Below, one piece after another: positions 1-9,237 of a DNA stretch of 16,566 nt. A model generated the notes under the pieces. It was not told where the DNA came from, ran no database searches, and saw only the letters and a program-made list of their open reading frames with translations. Source of the DNA: Nocardioidaceae bacterium (GTDB lineage: Bacteria; Actinomycetota; Actinomycetes; Propionibacteriales; Nocardioidaceae); NCBI GenBank assembly GCA_025966335.1, contig JAICRS010000041.1, forward strand, positions 1 to 16,566, written 5' to 3'. Numbering within the stretch: position 1 is the first letter of the stretch; each line of letters opens with the position of its first letter. The position numbers and the translations under genes were made by a program.

Positions 1-791
1 AGCGGATGCGGAAGGTGATCAACAAGATGGTCACCGAGGAGGACCTGATCCGGACCGTCGCGACGGCGTACTCCCACGGCTGGCGGCAGGTCAAGCTCTA
101 CTTCATGTGCGGGCTGCCCACGGAGACCGACGAGGACGTGCTCGAGATCGGCGACCTGGCCAAGAAGGTGATCGCCAAGGGGCGTGAGGTCTCCGGCCGC
201 AACGACATCCGGTGCACGGTGTCGATCGGCGGGTTCGTCCCCAAGCCGCACACCCCGTTCCAGTGGGCCGCGCAGCTCGACCACGAGACCACCGACGACC
301 GGCTGCAGCAGCTGCGGGACACGGTGCGCGCCGACAAGCAGTTCGGCCGCGCGATCGGCTTCCGCTACCACGACGGCCGGCCCGGCATCATCGAAGGACT
401 GCTCTCCCGTGGGGACCGCCGGGTGGGACGGGTCATCGAGGAGGTGTGGCGCGCCGGCGGCCGGTTCGACGGCTGGAGCGAGCACTTCTCGTACGACGGC
501 TGGGTCGCCGCCTGCGAGAAGGGGCTGGCCGACACCCCGGTCGACCTGGACTGGTACACGATCCGAGAGCGGGACCACTCCGAGGTGCTGCCCTGGGACC
601 ACCTCGACTCCGGTCTCGACAAGGACTGGCTGTGGGAGGACTGGCAGGACTCGGTAGACCCGGACGCCGACAGCGAGGTCGAGGACTGCCGCTGGACGCC
701 GTGCTACGACTGCGGCGTGTGCCCGCAGATGGACACCGAGATCCAGATCGGCCCCACCGGCCAGAAGCTCCTCCCCCTCTCCGTCGTCTGA
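1..791 (+). CDS. TIGR03960-type B12-binding radical SAM protein, C-terminal part (5' end outside window)
   Basis: The reading frame is open from base 3 and gives the last 262 residues; the N-terminal B12-binding region and the radical SAM CX3CX2C motif lie outside the window. What is visible is the end of the SAM barrel (RKVINKMVTEEDL, FMCGLPTETDEDV, VSIGGFVPKPHTPFQW) and a Cys-rich tail (CRWTPCYDCGVC) typical of TIGR03960 proteins. The first ATG (base 6) is internal, since the family is much longer and the preceding codon is also in frame. The reaction is unknown. The family description links it to a TIGR03936 protein encoded next door or fused; here that partner is about 14 kb away at 15240. 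Family assignment is recognition by eye, with no search run. Confidence 0.9.
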   Translation, partial: RMRKVINKMVTEEDLIRTVATAYSHGWRQVKLYFMCGLPTETDEDVLEIGDLAKKVIAKGREVSGRNDIRCTVSIGGFVPKPHTPFQWAAQLDHETTDDRLQQLRDTVRADKQFGRAIGFRYHDGRPGIIEGLLSRGDRRVGRVIEEVWRAGGRFDGWSEHFSYDGWVAACEKGLADTPVDLDWYTIRERDHSEVLPWDHLDSGLDKDWLWEDWQDSVDPDADSEVEDCRWTPCYDCGVCPQMDTEIQIGPTGQKLLPLSVV

Positions 792-799
792 CCCCTTCT

Positions 800-865
800 G
801 TTGAGACGTGCCCTTTTCACCGATGAGACGCGCTCTTTTCGCGGGTCAGACGTGATCTTCTTACG
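800..865 (+). repeat. Left copy of a 66-base element made of three 22-base units
   Basis: Three consecutive 22-base units (800-821, 822-843, 844-865) share the core GAGACG followed by a T-rich tract (CCCTTTTC, CTCTTTTC, ATCTTCTT). The third unit is degenerate (CAGACG). An inverted copy lies at 1372-1437 beyond the GNAT gene; I count about 53 of 66 positions identical between the two. The element lies just past the stop of the radical SAM gene, and its third unit runs into the start of the GNAT reading frame. Confidence 0.8.
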
Positions 866-1376
866 GGTGGCCGGCCGGGCCGACACCGTGACCATCGCCG
901 CGCTGCGTCGACGCTGGTCCGAGGAGCAGGCCGGCGAGGACCTCGACGACCCGTCGTTCGACGGGGTGTTCGAGGCGTGGTTCGATCCGGAGCAGGACCA
1001 ACGGGTGACGCTGCTCGCCGAGGTCGACGGGGAGCCGTGCGGCATGCTGAACATGCTGGTGTTCACCCGGATGCCCAAGCCCGGCCGGCCGGTCAGTCGG
1101 TGGGGATACGTCGCGAACGTGTACGTCGACGCGGCGCACCGTGACCGCGGGGTCGGCGCGCGACTGCTCGAGGAGTGCATCGCCCACGCGCGCCGGAACG
1201 AGTTCGCGCGCCTGGTCCTCAGCCCGTCCGAGAGGTCCGTTCCGTTCTACGAGCGGGCCGGGTTCGGTCCCGCGTCGAACCTGATGGTGCAGGACCTCAC
1301 CTCATCCGGCTCATCCATTCCTGACGGGGCACCGGCCCTCCCCGGCTCGGGCCGCCGGCCTGCGCCCCGGAGGTAA
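852..1376 (+). CDS. GNAT-family N-acetyltransferase
   Basis: This is a 174-residue single-domain protein. The acetyl-CoA pyrophosphate-binding motif A is visible as HRDRGVGARLLEE (about 96-108), after the beta-4 strand GYVANVYVD. The late motif VPFYERAGF (130-138) is also typical of the fold, so it should transfer an acyl group from acyl-CoA to an unknown amine. The GTG at 852 was chosen because it keeps the first strand (IFLRVAGRADTVTIAAL). A TTG at 801 gives 17 more residues encoded entirely by repeat units and is less likely; GTG 867 would cut off the first strand. No strong ribosome binding site is seen. The gene sits between two inverted repeat copies, so its ends may have been shaped by them. 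Substrate unknown; the last 25 residues are low-complexity. Confidence 0.8.
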   Translation: MIFLRVAGRADTVTIAALRRRWSEEQAGEDLDDPSFDGVFEAWFDPEQDQRVTLLAEVDGEPCGMLNMLVFTRMPKPGRPVSRWGYVANVYVDAAHRDRGVGARLLEECIAHARRNEFARLVLSPSERSVPFYERAGFGPASNLMVQDLTSSGSSIPDGAPALPGSGRRPAPRR

Positions 1377-1437
1377 GAACATCGCGTCTCGAACGCGAGA
1401 AACGCGCGTCTCAACGGCGAAAAGGGCGCGTCTCAAC
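1372..1437 (-). repeat. Right, inverted copy of the 66-base three-unit element
   Basis: On the minus strand, units run 1437-1416 (GTTGAGACGCGCCCTTTTCG), 1415-1394 (GTTGAGACGCGCGTTTCTCG) and 1393-1372 (degenerate, ending GTTCTTACC). They match the units at 800-865 in the same order, so the two copies form an inverted repeat about 500 bases apart around the GNAT gene. The copy overlaps the GNAT stop codon and encodes the last residues of the MFS transporter. Confidence 0.8.
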
Positions 1438-2658
1438 GGGGGGACGGGGGCGGCGGTGGAGGTGGTCCTCGATGTAGGACGGTCGGGACACCACCAGGCC
1501 GATGACCAGCTGCGGCACGGCGAGCACCAGCAGGGCGGTCAGGGGGACGGTCCAGCCGCCCGTGAGGTCGTACAGCACGCCGACCCCGAACGGTCCGATC
1601 GCGGCGATGAGGTAGCCCACGGACTGGGTGAACCCGGACAGCGCGGCGGTGCCGGCGCTGGTCCGCGCCCGCAGCCCGATCAGCGTGAGGATCAACGGGA
1701 ACGTGGCGGCGCCGGTGCCGACGGCCACCGCCCACAGCCAGGCACCGGCGACCGGCGCGAAGATCAGCCCGAGGTAGCCGACCGGGTAGCACGCGAGCAG
1801 GCCGACCACCAGCCAGCTCTGGTTCTGCATCCGGGCGGCCATCGACGGCACCCAGAACGAGAGCGGGATGCTCATCGCGGTGATCACGCCGAGCAGGATG
1901 CCGGCCGTGGTGGCGGAGAAGCCGGCATCGCGGTAGACCTGCGCGAACCAGCCGAAGATCGAGTACGCCTGGAGCGACTGCAGCCCGAAGAAGCCCGCCA
2001 TCGCCCAGCCGAGCCGGGTCCGGGCGACGTCGCCGAGGGTGACCGTGTGCGCCACCTCCGGCGGCGTCCGGTCGTGGCGGATCAGCGCGATCCACGGCAG
2101 CGCCGCGACCAGCGCGGTGACCGCCCAGGCGAACAGCCCCCACCGCCAGCCGTCTGCGCCGAACTGCTGCGCGATCGGCACGGTGAGCACCGACGCCGCG
2201 GTCAGCCCCACCGCCAGCGCGGTCGAGTAGATCGACGTGAGCAGCCCCACCCGGTGCGGGAAGTGGAGCTTGACCAGCGAGGGGAGCAACACGTTGGCGG
2301 TGGCCATCCCGGCCAACCCGAGCAGCGAGAGCAGCAGGAAGATCGGCACGTTGTCGACGCGGGAGCGCACCCCGAGCCCGACCACCACGGCGGCCAGCGA
2401 GACCAAGGTCACGCGGTGCACACCGACCCGCCGCGCCAGCCACGGTGCGATCGCGCCGAACGCGGCGAACGCGAGCACCGGAAGCGTGGTGAGTACGCCG
2501 GCCGTGGTCGGTGTCATGCCGAGGCCGGAGGTGAGCTCGTCGAGGACGGGGCCGACGCTGACCGCCGCGGGGCGCAGGTTGAAGGCGAGGACGACGATCC
2601 CGATGACGACGAGGATCTTCTCGGCGCGGGTGTCCTCGTGCGCCGCGGGGTTGATCAC
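1411..2658 (-). CDS. MFS transporter of the CynX/NimT type
   Basis: The product has 415 residues and about twelve hydrophobic segments, the usual size of an MFS protein. The N-terminal FNLRPAAVSVGP (26-37) is the NLRP signature seen in CynX (cyanate) and NimT (2-nitroimidazole) transporters. The loop WLARRVGVHR after the second segment corresponds to the MFS motif A region. The start is GTG at 2658 (VINPAAHEDTRAEK), with no strong ribosome binding site. It diverges from the regulator gene at 2821. The last eight codons and stop (VETRPFRR) lie in the 1416-1437 repeat unit, so the native C-terminus may have been replaced. Likely role: proton-driven export of a small molecule; substrate not inferable. 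Confidence 0.88.
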   Translation of the reverse strand: MINPAAHEDTRAEKILVVIGIVVLAFNLRPAAVSVGPVLDELTSGLGMTPTTAGVLTTLPVLAFAAFGAIAPWLARRVGVHRVTLVSLAAVVVGLGVRSRVDNVPIFLLLSLLGLAGMATANVLLPSLVKLHFPHRVGLLTSIYSTALAVGLTAASVLTVPIAQQFGADGWRWGLFAWAVTALVAALPWIALIRHDRTPPEVAHTVTLGDVARTRLGWAMAGFFGLQSLQAYSIFGWFAQVYRDAGFSATTAGILLGVITAMSIPLSFWVPSMAARMQNQSWLVVGLLACYPVGYLGLIFAPVAGAWLWAVAVGTGAATFPLILTLIGLRARTSAGTAALSGFTQSVGYLIAAIGPFGVGVLYDLTGGWTVPLTALLVLAVPQLVIGLVVSRPSYIEDHLHRRPRPPVETRPFRR

Positions 2659-2748
2659 CAGGCAATGGTGCCGCCGATGGTTGTAAGCAGCAAAATCGGG
2701 GAGGCGGCTGTCGCCGCGTCACGAGGGTTCTCACACACCTGTAATGGG

Positions 2749-2810
2749 TAGGCTGGAGAACGATAGAAGCGCCTCCAGCCGAGGTCGATCCTTCTGTCGG
2801 ACCGAGAAGG
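2749..2810 (+). promoter_or_regulatory. Putative promoter and hairpin leader of the SufR-like regulator
   Basis: TAGGCT (2749-2754) fits an actinobacterial -10 hexamer, with a weak -35 (TTCTCA, 2729-2734). Overlapping its end is an exact 8-base inverted repeat, GGCTGGAG (2751-2758) and CTCCAGCC (2773-2780). A second inverted repeat, CCTTCT (2790-2795) and AGAAGG (2805-2810), places the ribosome binding site AGAAGGGGG in one hairpin arm. The first could be an operator or an RNA hairpin; the second could limit translation. The sequence repeats are direct observation, the roles are inference. Confidence 0.4.
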
Positions 2811-2820
2811 GGGACCGCCC

Positions 2821-3558
2821 ATGCCCGAGGACGAGATCGAGTCACGACTCTCGCGCGCCGGAGCCCTGGTCGAGCCGGCCCGGCGCGCGCTGTACCTGTA
2901 CGTGCTCGGAGCCGAGGACGCGGTCGGTCGCGACGAGGCGGCCGAGAGCCTCGGGCTGCCGCACCACACCGTGAAGTTCCATCTGGACCGGCTGGTGAAG
3001 GAAGGACTGCTCGACGTCGAGTACCGACGGCTCACCGGCCGGACCGGTCCGGGCGCGGGTCGGACCGCGAAGCTGTACCGGCCCTCCGCCGCGCAGGTCG
3101 CGGTGTCCCTGCCCGAGCGCAGGTACGACATGCTCGGCTCGCTGCTGGCCCGCGCCGTGGACGCCGCCGTTCGCGGCGACGCGCCGATCGAGCAGGCCGT
3201 GCGCGAGGTGGCCGAGGCAGAGGGACACCGGATCGGCGCGGAGGCGGCCACCGAGGCGTCGGCCGAGGTGCCCTGCCTGGTCCGGGTTTCCGAGGCCTTG
3301 GCCGACTACGGTTTCGAGCCGGAGACCGAGGACGACACGGTGTCCTTGACGAACTGCCCGTTCCACAAGCTCTCCGCCGAGCACACCGAGCTGGTCTGCG
3401 GGATGAACCTGTCGCTGATCTCAGCGCTCGTCGCGGCGCTCGAGTGCCAGGACCTCGACGTCGAGCTGAAGCCCACACCCGGGCGCTGCTGCGTGCTGAT
3501 CCACTCAGACGCTTCGGTCGGACGGCGCGAAGAGACCGGCGAGTCGCTCGACCAGTAG
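2821..3558 (+). CDS. SufR-like winged-helix regulator with a C-terminal cysteine cluster
   Basis: The product has 245 residues. An N-terminal ArsR/DeoR-like winged helix (about 15-90) contains the recognition helix ESLGLPHHTVKFHLDRLVKEG and a wing with GPGAGRTAKLYRP. The C-terminal part has NCPFHKL and Cys at 179, 193, 209 and 223/224 (spacing C-x13-C-x15-C-x13-CC), resembling the Fe-S ligand pattern of SufR-type repressors. The ATG at 2821 follows a strong AGAAGGGGG site. No suf genes are nearby: it diverges from an MFS gene and its last 54 bases overlap the 3' end of hemA on the other strand. An Fe-S, oxygen or NO-responsive role in controlling the heme/ccm locus is plausible but inferred; it may instead control the exporter or its own gene. 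Confidence 0.82.
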   Translation: MPEDEIESRLSRAGALVEPARRALYLYVLGAEDAVGRDEAAESLGLPHHTVKFHLDRLVKEGLLDVEYRRLTGRTGPGAGRTAKLYRPSAAQVAVSLPERRYDMLGSLLARAVDAAVRGDAPIEQAVREVAEAEGHRIGAEAATEASAEVPCLVRVSEALADYGFEPETEDDTVSLTNCPFHKLSAEHTELVCGMNLSLISALVAALECQDLDVELKPTPGRCCVLIHSDASVGRREETGESLDQ

Positions 3559-4758
3559 CCGGTCCCCGGCCTCCGCCGCGTTCAGCAGCTCCCGGGTCGG
3601 GCCGTGGGTGAGCCTGCGCACCGCTCGGGCCAGACCCCGCTCCACCACGTCGAGCACCTCCTCGGGCAGCTGGTGGCGCAGGCGGTCGAGCTCCTGGCGG
3701 GCCACGGTCTCGGAGTCGGCGCGCAGTCGGCGTACGGCGTCGGCTGCCGGACGTGCCGCCAACCACGCCCCGAACCGGGTGACCTCGTCGTCCACGATCT
3801 GTTCAGCCAGAGCAGCGTCGTCGGCGAGCGCACCCACCTCGCCGGTTCCGGTAGCCCGGAGGTCGACCAGGTCGACCAGCTGCACGGCCGGCATCCCCCG
3901 GACGGACTCGTCGACGTTGCGAGGCAGGCAGAGGTCCACGAGCAGCAGCTGATGGTCGCCGCGCCGGGCCCTCTCGACCGTGGCCCGGTCGACCAGCGGA
4001 TGGGGTGCCGAGGTGCCCACGATCGCGACATCGGCGGCGGCGAGACACCGGCCCAGCTGGACCAGGTCGACGAGGGTAGCGCCCGCACTGACGAAGCGCT
4101 CGGCCCGGCGACGAGTGCGGTTGCACACGACCACGCTCGCGCCGAGCCGGCACGCCTTGTCCACCACCGCGGACGCCATCTCTCCCGCCCCGACGACGAG
4201 CAGGTTGCAGCCGGCGAGGGTGCCGCCGCGCATCGCGGTCACCGCATCGACGGCCGCCGTGCCGACCGACCGGCCCGCCTCCGCGAAGGCTGTCTGGCGG
4301 TGCGCGCGACGAGAGGTGCTCACCGCGGCCGCCAGCAGCCTGTCGAGCTCGAACCCGGTCACGGCCGTCGACCGGCTCAGCTCCGCGGCAGCCCGGACCT
4401 GGCCGACGATGTCCTTCTCCCCGATGACGAACGACTCGAGGCCGGTGGTCACCCGGAACAGGTGGCGGACCGCGTCGACCCCGAGGAACTGACCGGCGGC
4501 CGCCGCCACCTCGACGGCCGGCAGCGCCTGGTCTTCGGCGAGAGCTCGCACGAGCCCGTCCGGGTCCGGTGCGCCGTTCCACATCGCGTACAGCTCCGTG
4601 CGCTCACACGTCGAGAGCACCGCGAGCTGGTCCGCGCCACTGGTGGTTCGCAGGGCCGGCAGCCGGTCCGCGAGCCGCGCCGGCGAGTAGCTGGTCCGTT
4701 CGAGCAGCGGCAGGGAAGCCCGGCAGCTGGTCAGCGAGATGCACCCGATCGATGTCAC
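3505..4758 (-). CDS. hemA: Glutamyl-tRNA reductase, last gene of the ccm operon
   Basis: This enzyme reduces glutamyl-tRNA(Glu) with NADPH to glutamate-1-semialdehyde, the first committed and usually controlled step of C5-pathway heme synthesis. At 417 residues it has normal length. The catalytic Cys51 lies in LSTCERTELY. Arg53, His99, Ser109, Glu114 and Gln120 match, by spacing, the glutamate-binding set I recall from the Methanopyrus kandleri enzyme. GAGEM (190-194) starts the NADPH domain, followed by a C-terminal dimerisation region. Two differences stand out: Glu52 replaces the usual Asn after the catalytic Cys, and the usual N-terminal HxxAP motif is degenerate (LTSCRASLP). The GTG start (4758) overlaps the ccmI stop as GTGA, so translation is probably coupled. 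No other hem gene is adjacent, which suggests a second, dedicated copy. Confidence 0.92.
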   Translation of the reverse strand: MTSIGCISLTSCRASLPLLERTSYSPARLADRLPALRTTSGADQLAVLSTCERTELYAMWNGAPDPDGLVRALAEDQALPAVEVAAAAGQFLGVDAVRHLFRVTTGLESFVIGEKDIVGQVRAAAELSRSTAVTGFELDRLLAAAVSTSRRAHRQTAFAEAGRSVGTAAVDAVTAMRGGTLAGCNLLVVGAGEMASAVVDKACRLGASVVVCNRTRRRAERFVSAGATLVDLVQLGRCLAAADVAIVGTSAPHPLVDRATVERARRGDHQLLLVDLCLPRNVDESVRGMPAVQLVDLVDLRATGTGEVGALADDAALAEQIVDDEVTRFGAWLAARPAADAVRRLRADSETVARQELDRLRHQLPEEVLDVVERGLARAVRRLTHGPTRELLNAAEAGDRLLVERLAGLFAPSDRSV

Positions 4759-5696
4759 TTGGCCGTCCCCCCGTCGATGATCTGCAAGAAGGTGTCGGCC
4801 GCCTCACGGTGCGCCCCGTAGGGAGCGGCGGCGAGATAGGCCTCCAGGTCCCGTCGGGACTGCTCGGGCTGGTCCAGACCCATCAGCTTGATGACCCCGC
4901 GCGCGTACAGCGCCTCCGGATGCCGCGGATGAACCCGGAGCACCTCGTCGACCAGCTCGCGGGCCTGCGTCATCTCACCGGCGGTGAAGGCGACCAGCGC
5001 CAGGGCCGTGCCCGCCTCGGGGTGCCCCGGCTCGAGCCGGGTGACCGCGAGGTACTCGATCGTCGAGAGCTGCTGCTGCCCGGCACCGGCGTAGGCCCGG
5101 GCGAGCTCGAGGTGCGCGACCGCGTCCCTCGGGTTCTGGGTGACCCGTGCGACAGCTGCCCGCACCTCGGCGATCTGCTCCTCGGTGGGCGGTACGACGA
5201 CCGGGGCCGCTGCGGCTGCGGCTGGATCGGCTTGCTGGGGTGCACCGGCCAGCGCCTCCGTCGATCCAGCCGGCGGCGACGGGCGGGGGTCGACCGCATC
5301 GAGGAGCGACGCAGACACCCCGGCCGCCCCTGTTGCGAGCACCGCCAGACCGATCGTCCACCGTGCCGCGGTGGACCGCCTGCTCCGTCGCCGTGACGTT
5401 GACGTCCGGGCCGGCGGAGGGAGACGACGGTCACGGTCGCCTCGGTCGCTGTCGGCCAGCGCGGCGGCTGCCGCGAGCTCGACCGGTTCCCGGAGCCGAC
5501 GGTGGTCCGCCTCGGAGATCTTGCCGTGCGCGAGGTCGTCATCGAGGTCCCGGAGCTGCTTCAGCAGCTCCCGCCGCAGGTCCAGCTCGGGTTCGACGAC
5601 CACGAGCTCGCGGGAGCGGTGCCCGTTCCACAGCGGGAGCAGGATCGCGAGCACGGCGAACGAGCACAGGGTGCCGACGAGCAGGGCAGAAATCAT
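4755..5696 (-). CDS. ccmI: CcmI-type cytochrome c biogenesis protein with TPR domain
   Basis: CcmI binds the C-terminus of apocytochromes and delivers them to the CcmF/CcmH heme ligation complex. The 313-residue product has two membrane segments (about 1-23 and 113-132) flanking a loop with LRDLDDDLAHGKISEADHRRL, the typical CcmI coiled segment. An Ala/Pro-rich linker (about 135-170) leads to an extracytoplasmic helical region with TPR-like repeats (about 175-305: AVAHLELARAYAGAGQQQL, EALYARGVIKLMGL). The ATG at 5696 overlaps the ccmH stop as ATGA, with GGAGG upstream. Topology and position after ccmH match known ccm operons; the TPR sequence itself is divergent, so the call relies partly on context. 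Confidence 0.88.
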   Translation of the reverse strand: MISALLVGTLCSFAVLAILLPLWNGHRSRELVVVEPELDLRRELLKQLRDLDDDLAHGKISEADHRRLREPVELAAAAALADSDRGDRDRRLPPPARTSTSRRRSRRSTAARWTIGLAVLATGAAGVSASLLDAVDPRPSPPAGSTEALAGAPQQADPAAAAAAPVVVPPTEEQIAEVRAAVARVTQNPRDAVAHLELARAYAGAGQQQLSTIEYLAVTRLEPGHPEAGTALALVAFTAGEMTQARELVDEVLRVHPRHPEALYARGVIKLMGLDQPEQSRRDLEAYLAAAPYGAHREAADTFLQIIDGGTAK

Positions 5697-6214
5697 GGCT
5701 CCTCCACGCGTAGCCGGTCGAGCGCGAGCTCGACACGCCTTCGGTCAGCCTCGGTCAGCCGCGCCGGCCGACTCTCTGCGGCAGTCGTCGGCCCCCGCCG
5801 GAGCGTCCGACGGAGCAGCACGCCGCCGGCACCGAGGGCCACCACCAGGGCGAGGAACGGGAAGGCGTAGACCAGCCGTCCGAGGCCTTCGCGCGGTGGC
5901 GTCATCAGCACCGAGCTGCCGTAGGCGGCGATGAAGCTCCGCCGGATCTCCTCGGGGGAGTCGCCCTGCGCGAGCTTGTCGGCGATCTGCGTACGCATCT
6001 GCCGCGCCAGCGGTGCGGGGGAGTCCGCTGCCGAGAGGTCTGCGCACACCGGGCAGCGCAGCCCGGCGGCGATCTCGTGGACGATCTGCTCCTGGCTCTG
6101 GGCCGGGGCCGGTCCCCGGAGCCCGACCATGGCCAGCGTGACCGCCGCGGCCAGCACCGCCATCGCGACCAGGACGGCCGACCGGCTGGCGTGCAGCGGA
6201 CGCAGCCCGCTCAT
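5693..6214 (-). CDS. ccmH: CcmH thiol-oxidoreductase of cytochrome c maturation
   Basis: CcmH (CycL/Ccl2) reduces, or forms a mixed disulfide with, the CXXCH cysteines of apocytochrome c before heme attachment by CcmF. The 173-residue product shows the diagnostic LRCPVC (Cys54, Cys57) followed by ADLSAADSPAPLARQMR, close to the family sequence. An N-terminal membrane anchor (about 13-32) and a second segment (about 114-134) flank the helical domain, as in single-domain CcmH proteins. The ATG (6214) overlaps the ccmG stop as ATGA, and GGGAGG lies upstream. Oxidised cysteines would be reduced by CcmG, encoded just upstream. Confidence 0.95.
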   Translation of the reverse strand: MSGLRPLHASRSAVLVAMAVLAAAVTLAMVGLRGPAPAQSQEQIVHEIAAGLRCPVCADLSAADSPAPLARQMRTQIADKLAQGDSPEEIRRSFIAAYGSSVLMTPPREGLGRLVYAFPFLALVVALGAGGVLLRRTLRRGPTTAAESRPARLTEADRRRVELALDRLRVEEP

Positions 6215-6764
6215 CGGACACCTCCCTCGAGGAGGCCGGTGATCCGGTCGGCGAGCCGGTCGGCCTCGACCGGGCCGATGACCCGCTCCACGATCTCGCC
6301 GCGCTGGTCGACGACGAACGTCTCCGGGACCCCACGCAGACCGAAGGCCAGGGCTGCCGTCGAGTCGGTGTCGACCACGACCGGGTAGGTGCTCCCCGCC
6401 TCCGCCAGGTACGCGCGGGCGTCACCCTCGGTATCCTGGAAGTCGACACCGACCACGACCACCCCGGCATCCCGGAACCGGTTCCAGGTCTGGTCGAGGT
6501 CGGGCTGCTCCACGCGGCACTCGGCGCACCAGGATGCCCAGAAGTTCACCACCACCACCTGTCCGCGCAGGTCCGAGAGGCGTACGGCGGACTCCGGCTT
6601 GCCGTCCAGACCTTGGAGGTGGAAGTCGGGCGCGGCCTTCCCGACCAACGGGGACGCCTCGATCGTGTGGCCCCGGCTCAACCCGGTGGCCAGCAGCGCG
6701 ACGACCGCGACCACGGCCACGATCACCCCGGTCAGCAGGACCGGGCGACCACGTAGGACGGACA

Positions 6765-6765
<1 letters not shown>
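6211..6765 (-). CDS. ccmG: CcmG/DsbE membrane-anchored thioredoxin-like protein
   Basis: CcmG takes electrons from CcdA and reduces CcmH or apocytochrome on the outer face of the membrane. The 184-residue product has one N-terminal membrane anchor (about 7-28) and a thioredoxin fold starting at VGKAAPDFHLQGLDG. The active site is WASWCAEC (Cys80, Cys83) and the cis-Pro region is LRGVPETFVVD. The acidic residue inside the CXXC is in keeping with CcmG/ResA-type reductants. The ATG at 6765 shares one base with the ccmF stop (TGATG). ccdA, its expected electron donor, is at 13246 in the same locus. Confidence 0.93.
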
Positions 6766-8753
<1,988 letters not shown>

Positions 8754-8754
8754 G

Positions 8755-9237
8755 TCAGCTCCCACCGGCGAGATCGGCGCGGTCGGGGGCGTCCTCGTCG
8801 GCCTCGGGCGGGCGGTACTCACCGTTGTGCTTGATGAGCAGCGTGTCGGAGTGGAACCGGCCGTCCGGGCCGAGCGCCCCCTCGAGCACGACACCCTGGC
8901 CGTCGGTGAACATCTCCGGAACCGAGCCGGTGCTCACCACCGTCATCGTCTGGGATCCGTCGCTGACGTCGAAGGTGAGCTTGTCGTGAGGGCGACTGAT
9001 GCTGCCTTCCACGACGTAGCCACCCAGCCGGATGCGCTGGCCGACGGTGGCCTCGTGCTCCACCGCGACATCGGTCGGGGTGAGGTAGTAGACGAAGTTG
9101 CCGGTCAGGCCGCGCACCGCGATCCACGCGAGGGCGGCGACCACGACTCCGAGACAGACGAACAGCTTCCACCGGGTCGCCGGGCTTCCGCCCGTTGCGG
9201 TCTCAGGGCCGGGAGCCGTCGCGGCCCGTGTCCTCAT
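8755..9237 (-). CDS. ccmE: CcmE heme chaperone
   Basis: CcmE covalently binds heme on the outer face of the membrane and hands it to CcmF. The 160-residue product has an N-terminal anchor (about 23-43), a beta-barrel OB fold (about 45-130) and the heme-binding motif LIKHNGEYRPPE, in which His137 and Tyr141 form the classic HxxxY. Some Ccm systems have Cys at this position; this one keeps His. The ATG at 9237 was chosen because it overlaps the ccmD stop as ATGA; an in-frame ATG at 9321 would add 28 residues and bury ccmD. The acidic tail after the motif is variable in the family. Confidence 0.95.
   Translation of the reverse strand: MRTRAATAPGPETATGGSPATRWKLFVCLGVVVAALAWIAVRGLTGNFVYYLTPTDVAVEHEATVGQRIRLGGYVVEGSISRPHDKLTFDVSDGSQTMTVVSTGSVPEMFTDGQGVVLEGALGPDGRFHSDTLLIKHNGEYRPPEADEDAPDRADLAGGS

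Noticed and set aside
800..865. CRISPR-like tandem repeats
   Set aside because: The 22-base units are directly contiguous with no unique spacers, only three per copy and no cas genes nearby.
1433..2845. Long minus-strand frame and a plus-strand frame (1456-2751) across the MFS gene
   Set aside because: Both are low-complexity Arg/Gly/Asp/Gln-rich readings of high-GC DNA in the wrong frames; the frame at 1411-2658 has clear membrane segments and the NLRP motif.
8754..8894. Upstream extension of ccmF from 8894
   Set aside because: The extra 47 residues are Ser/Thr/Arg-rich shadow of ccmE; the ATG at 8753 begins a proper first membrane segment and has GGGAG upstream.
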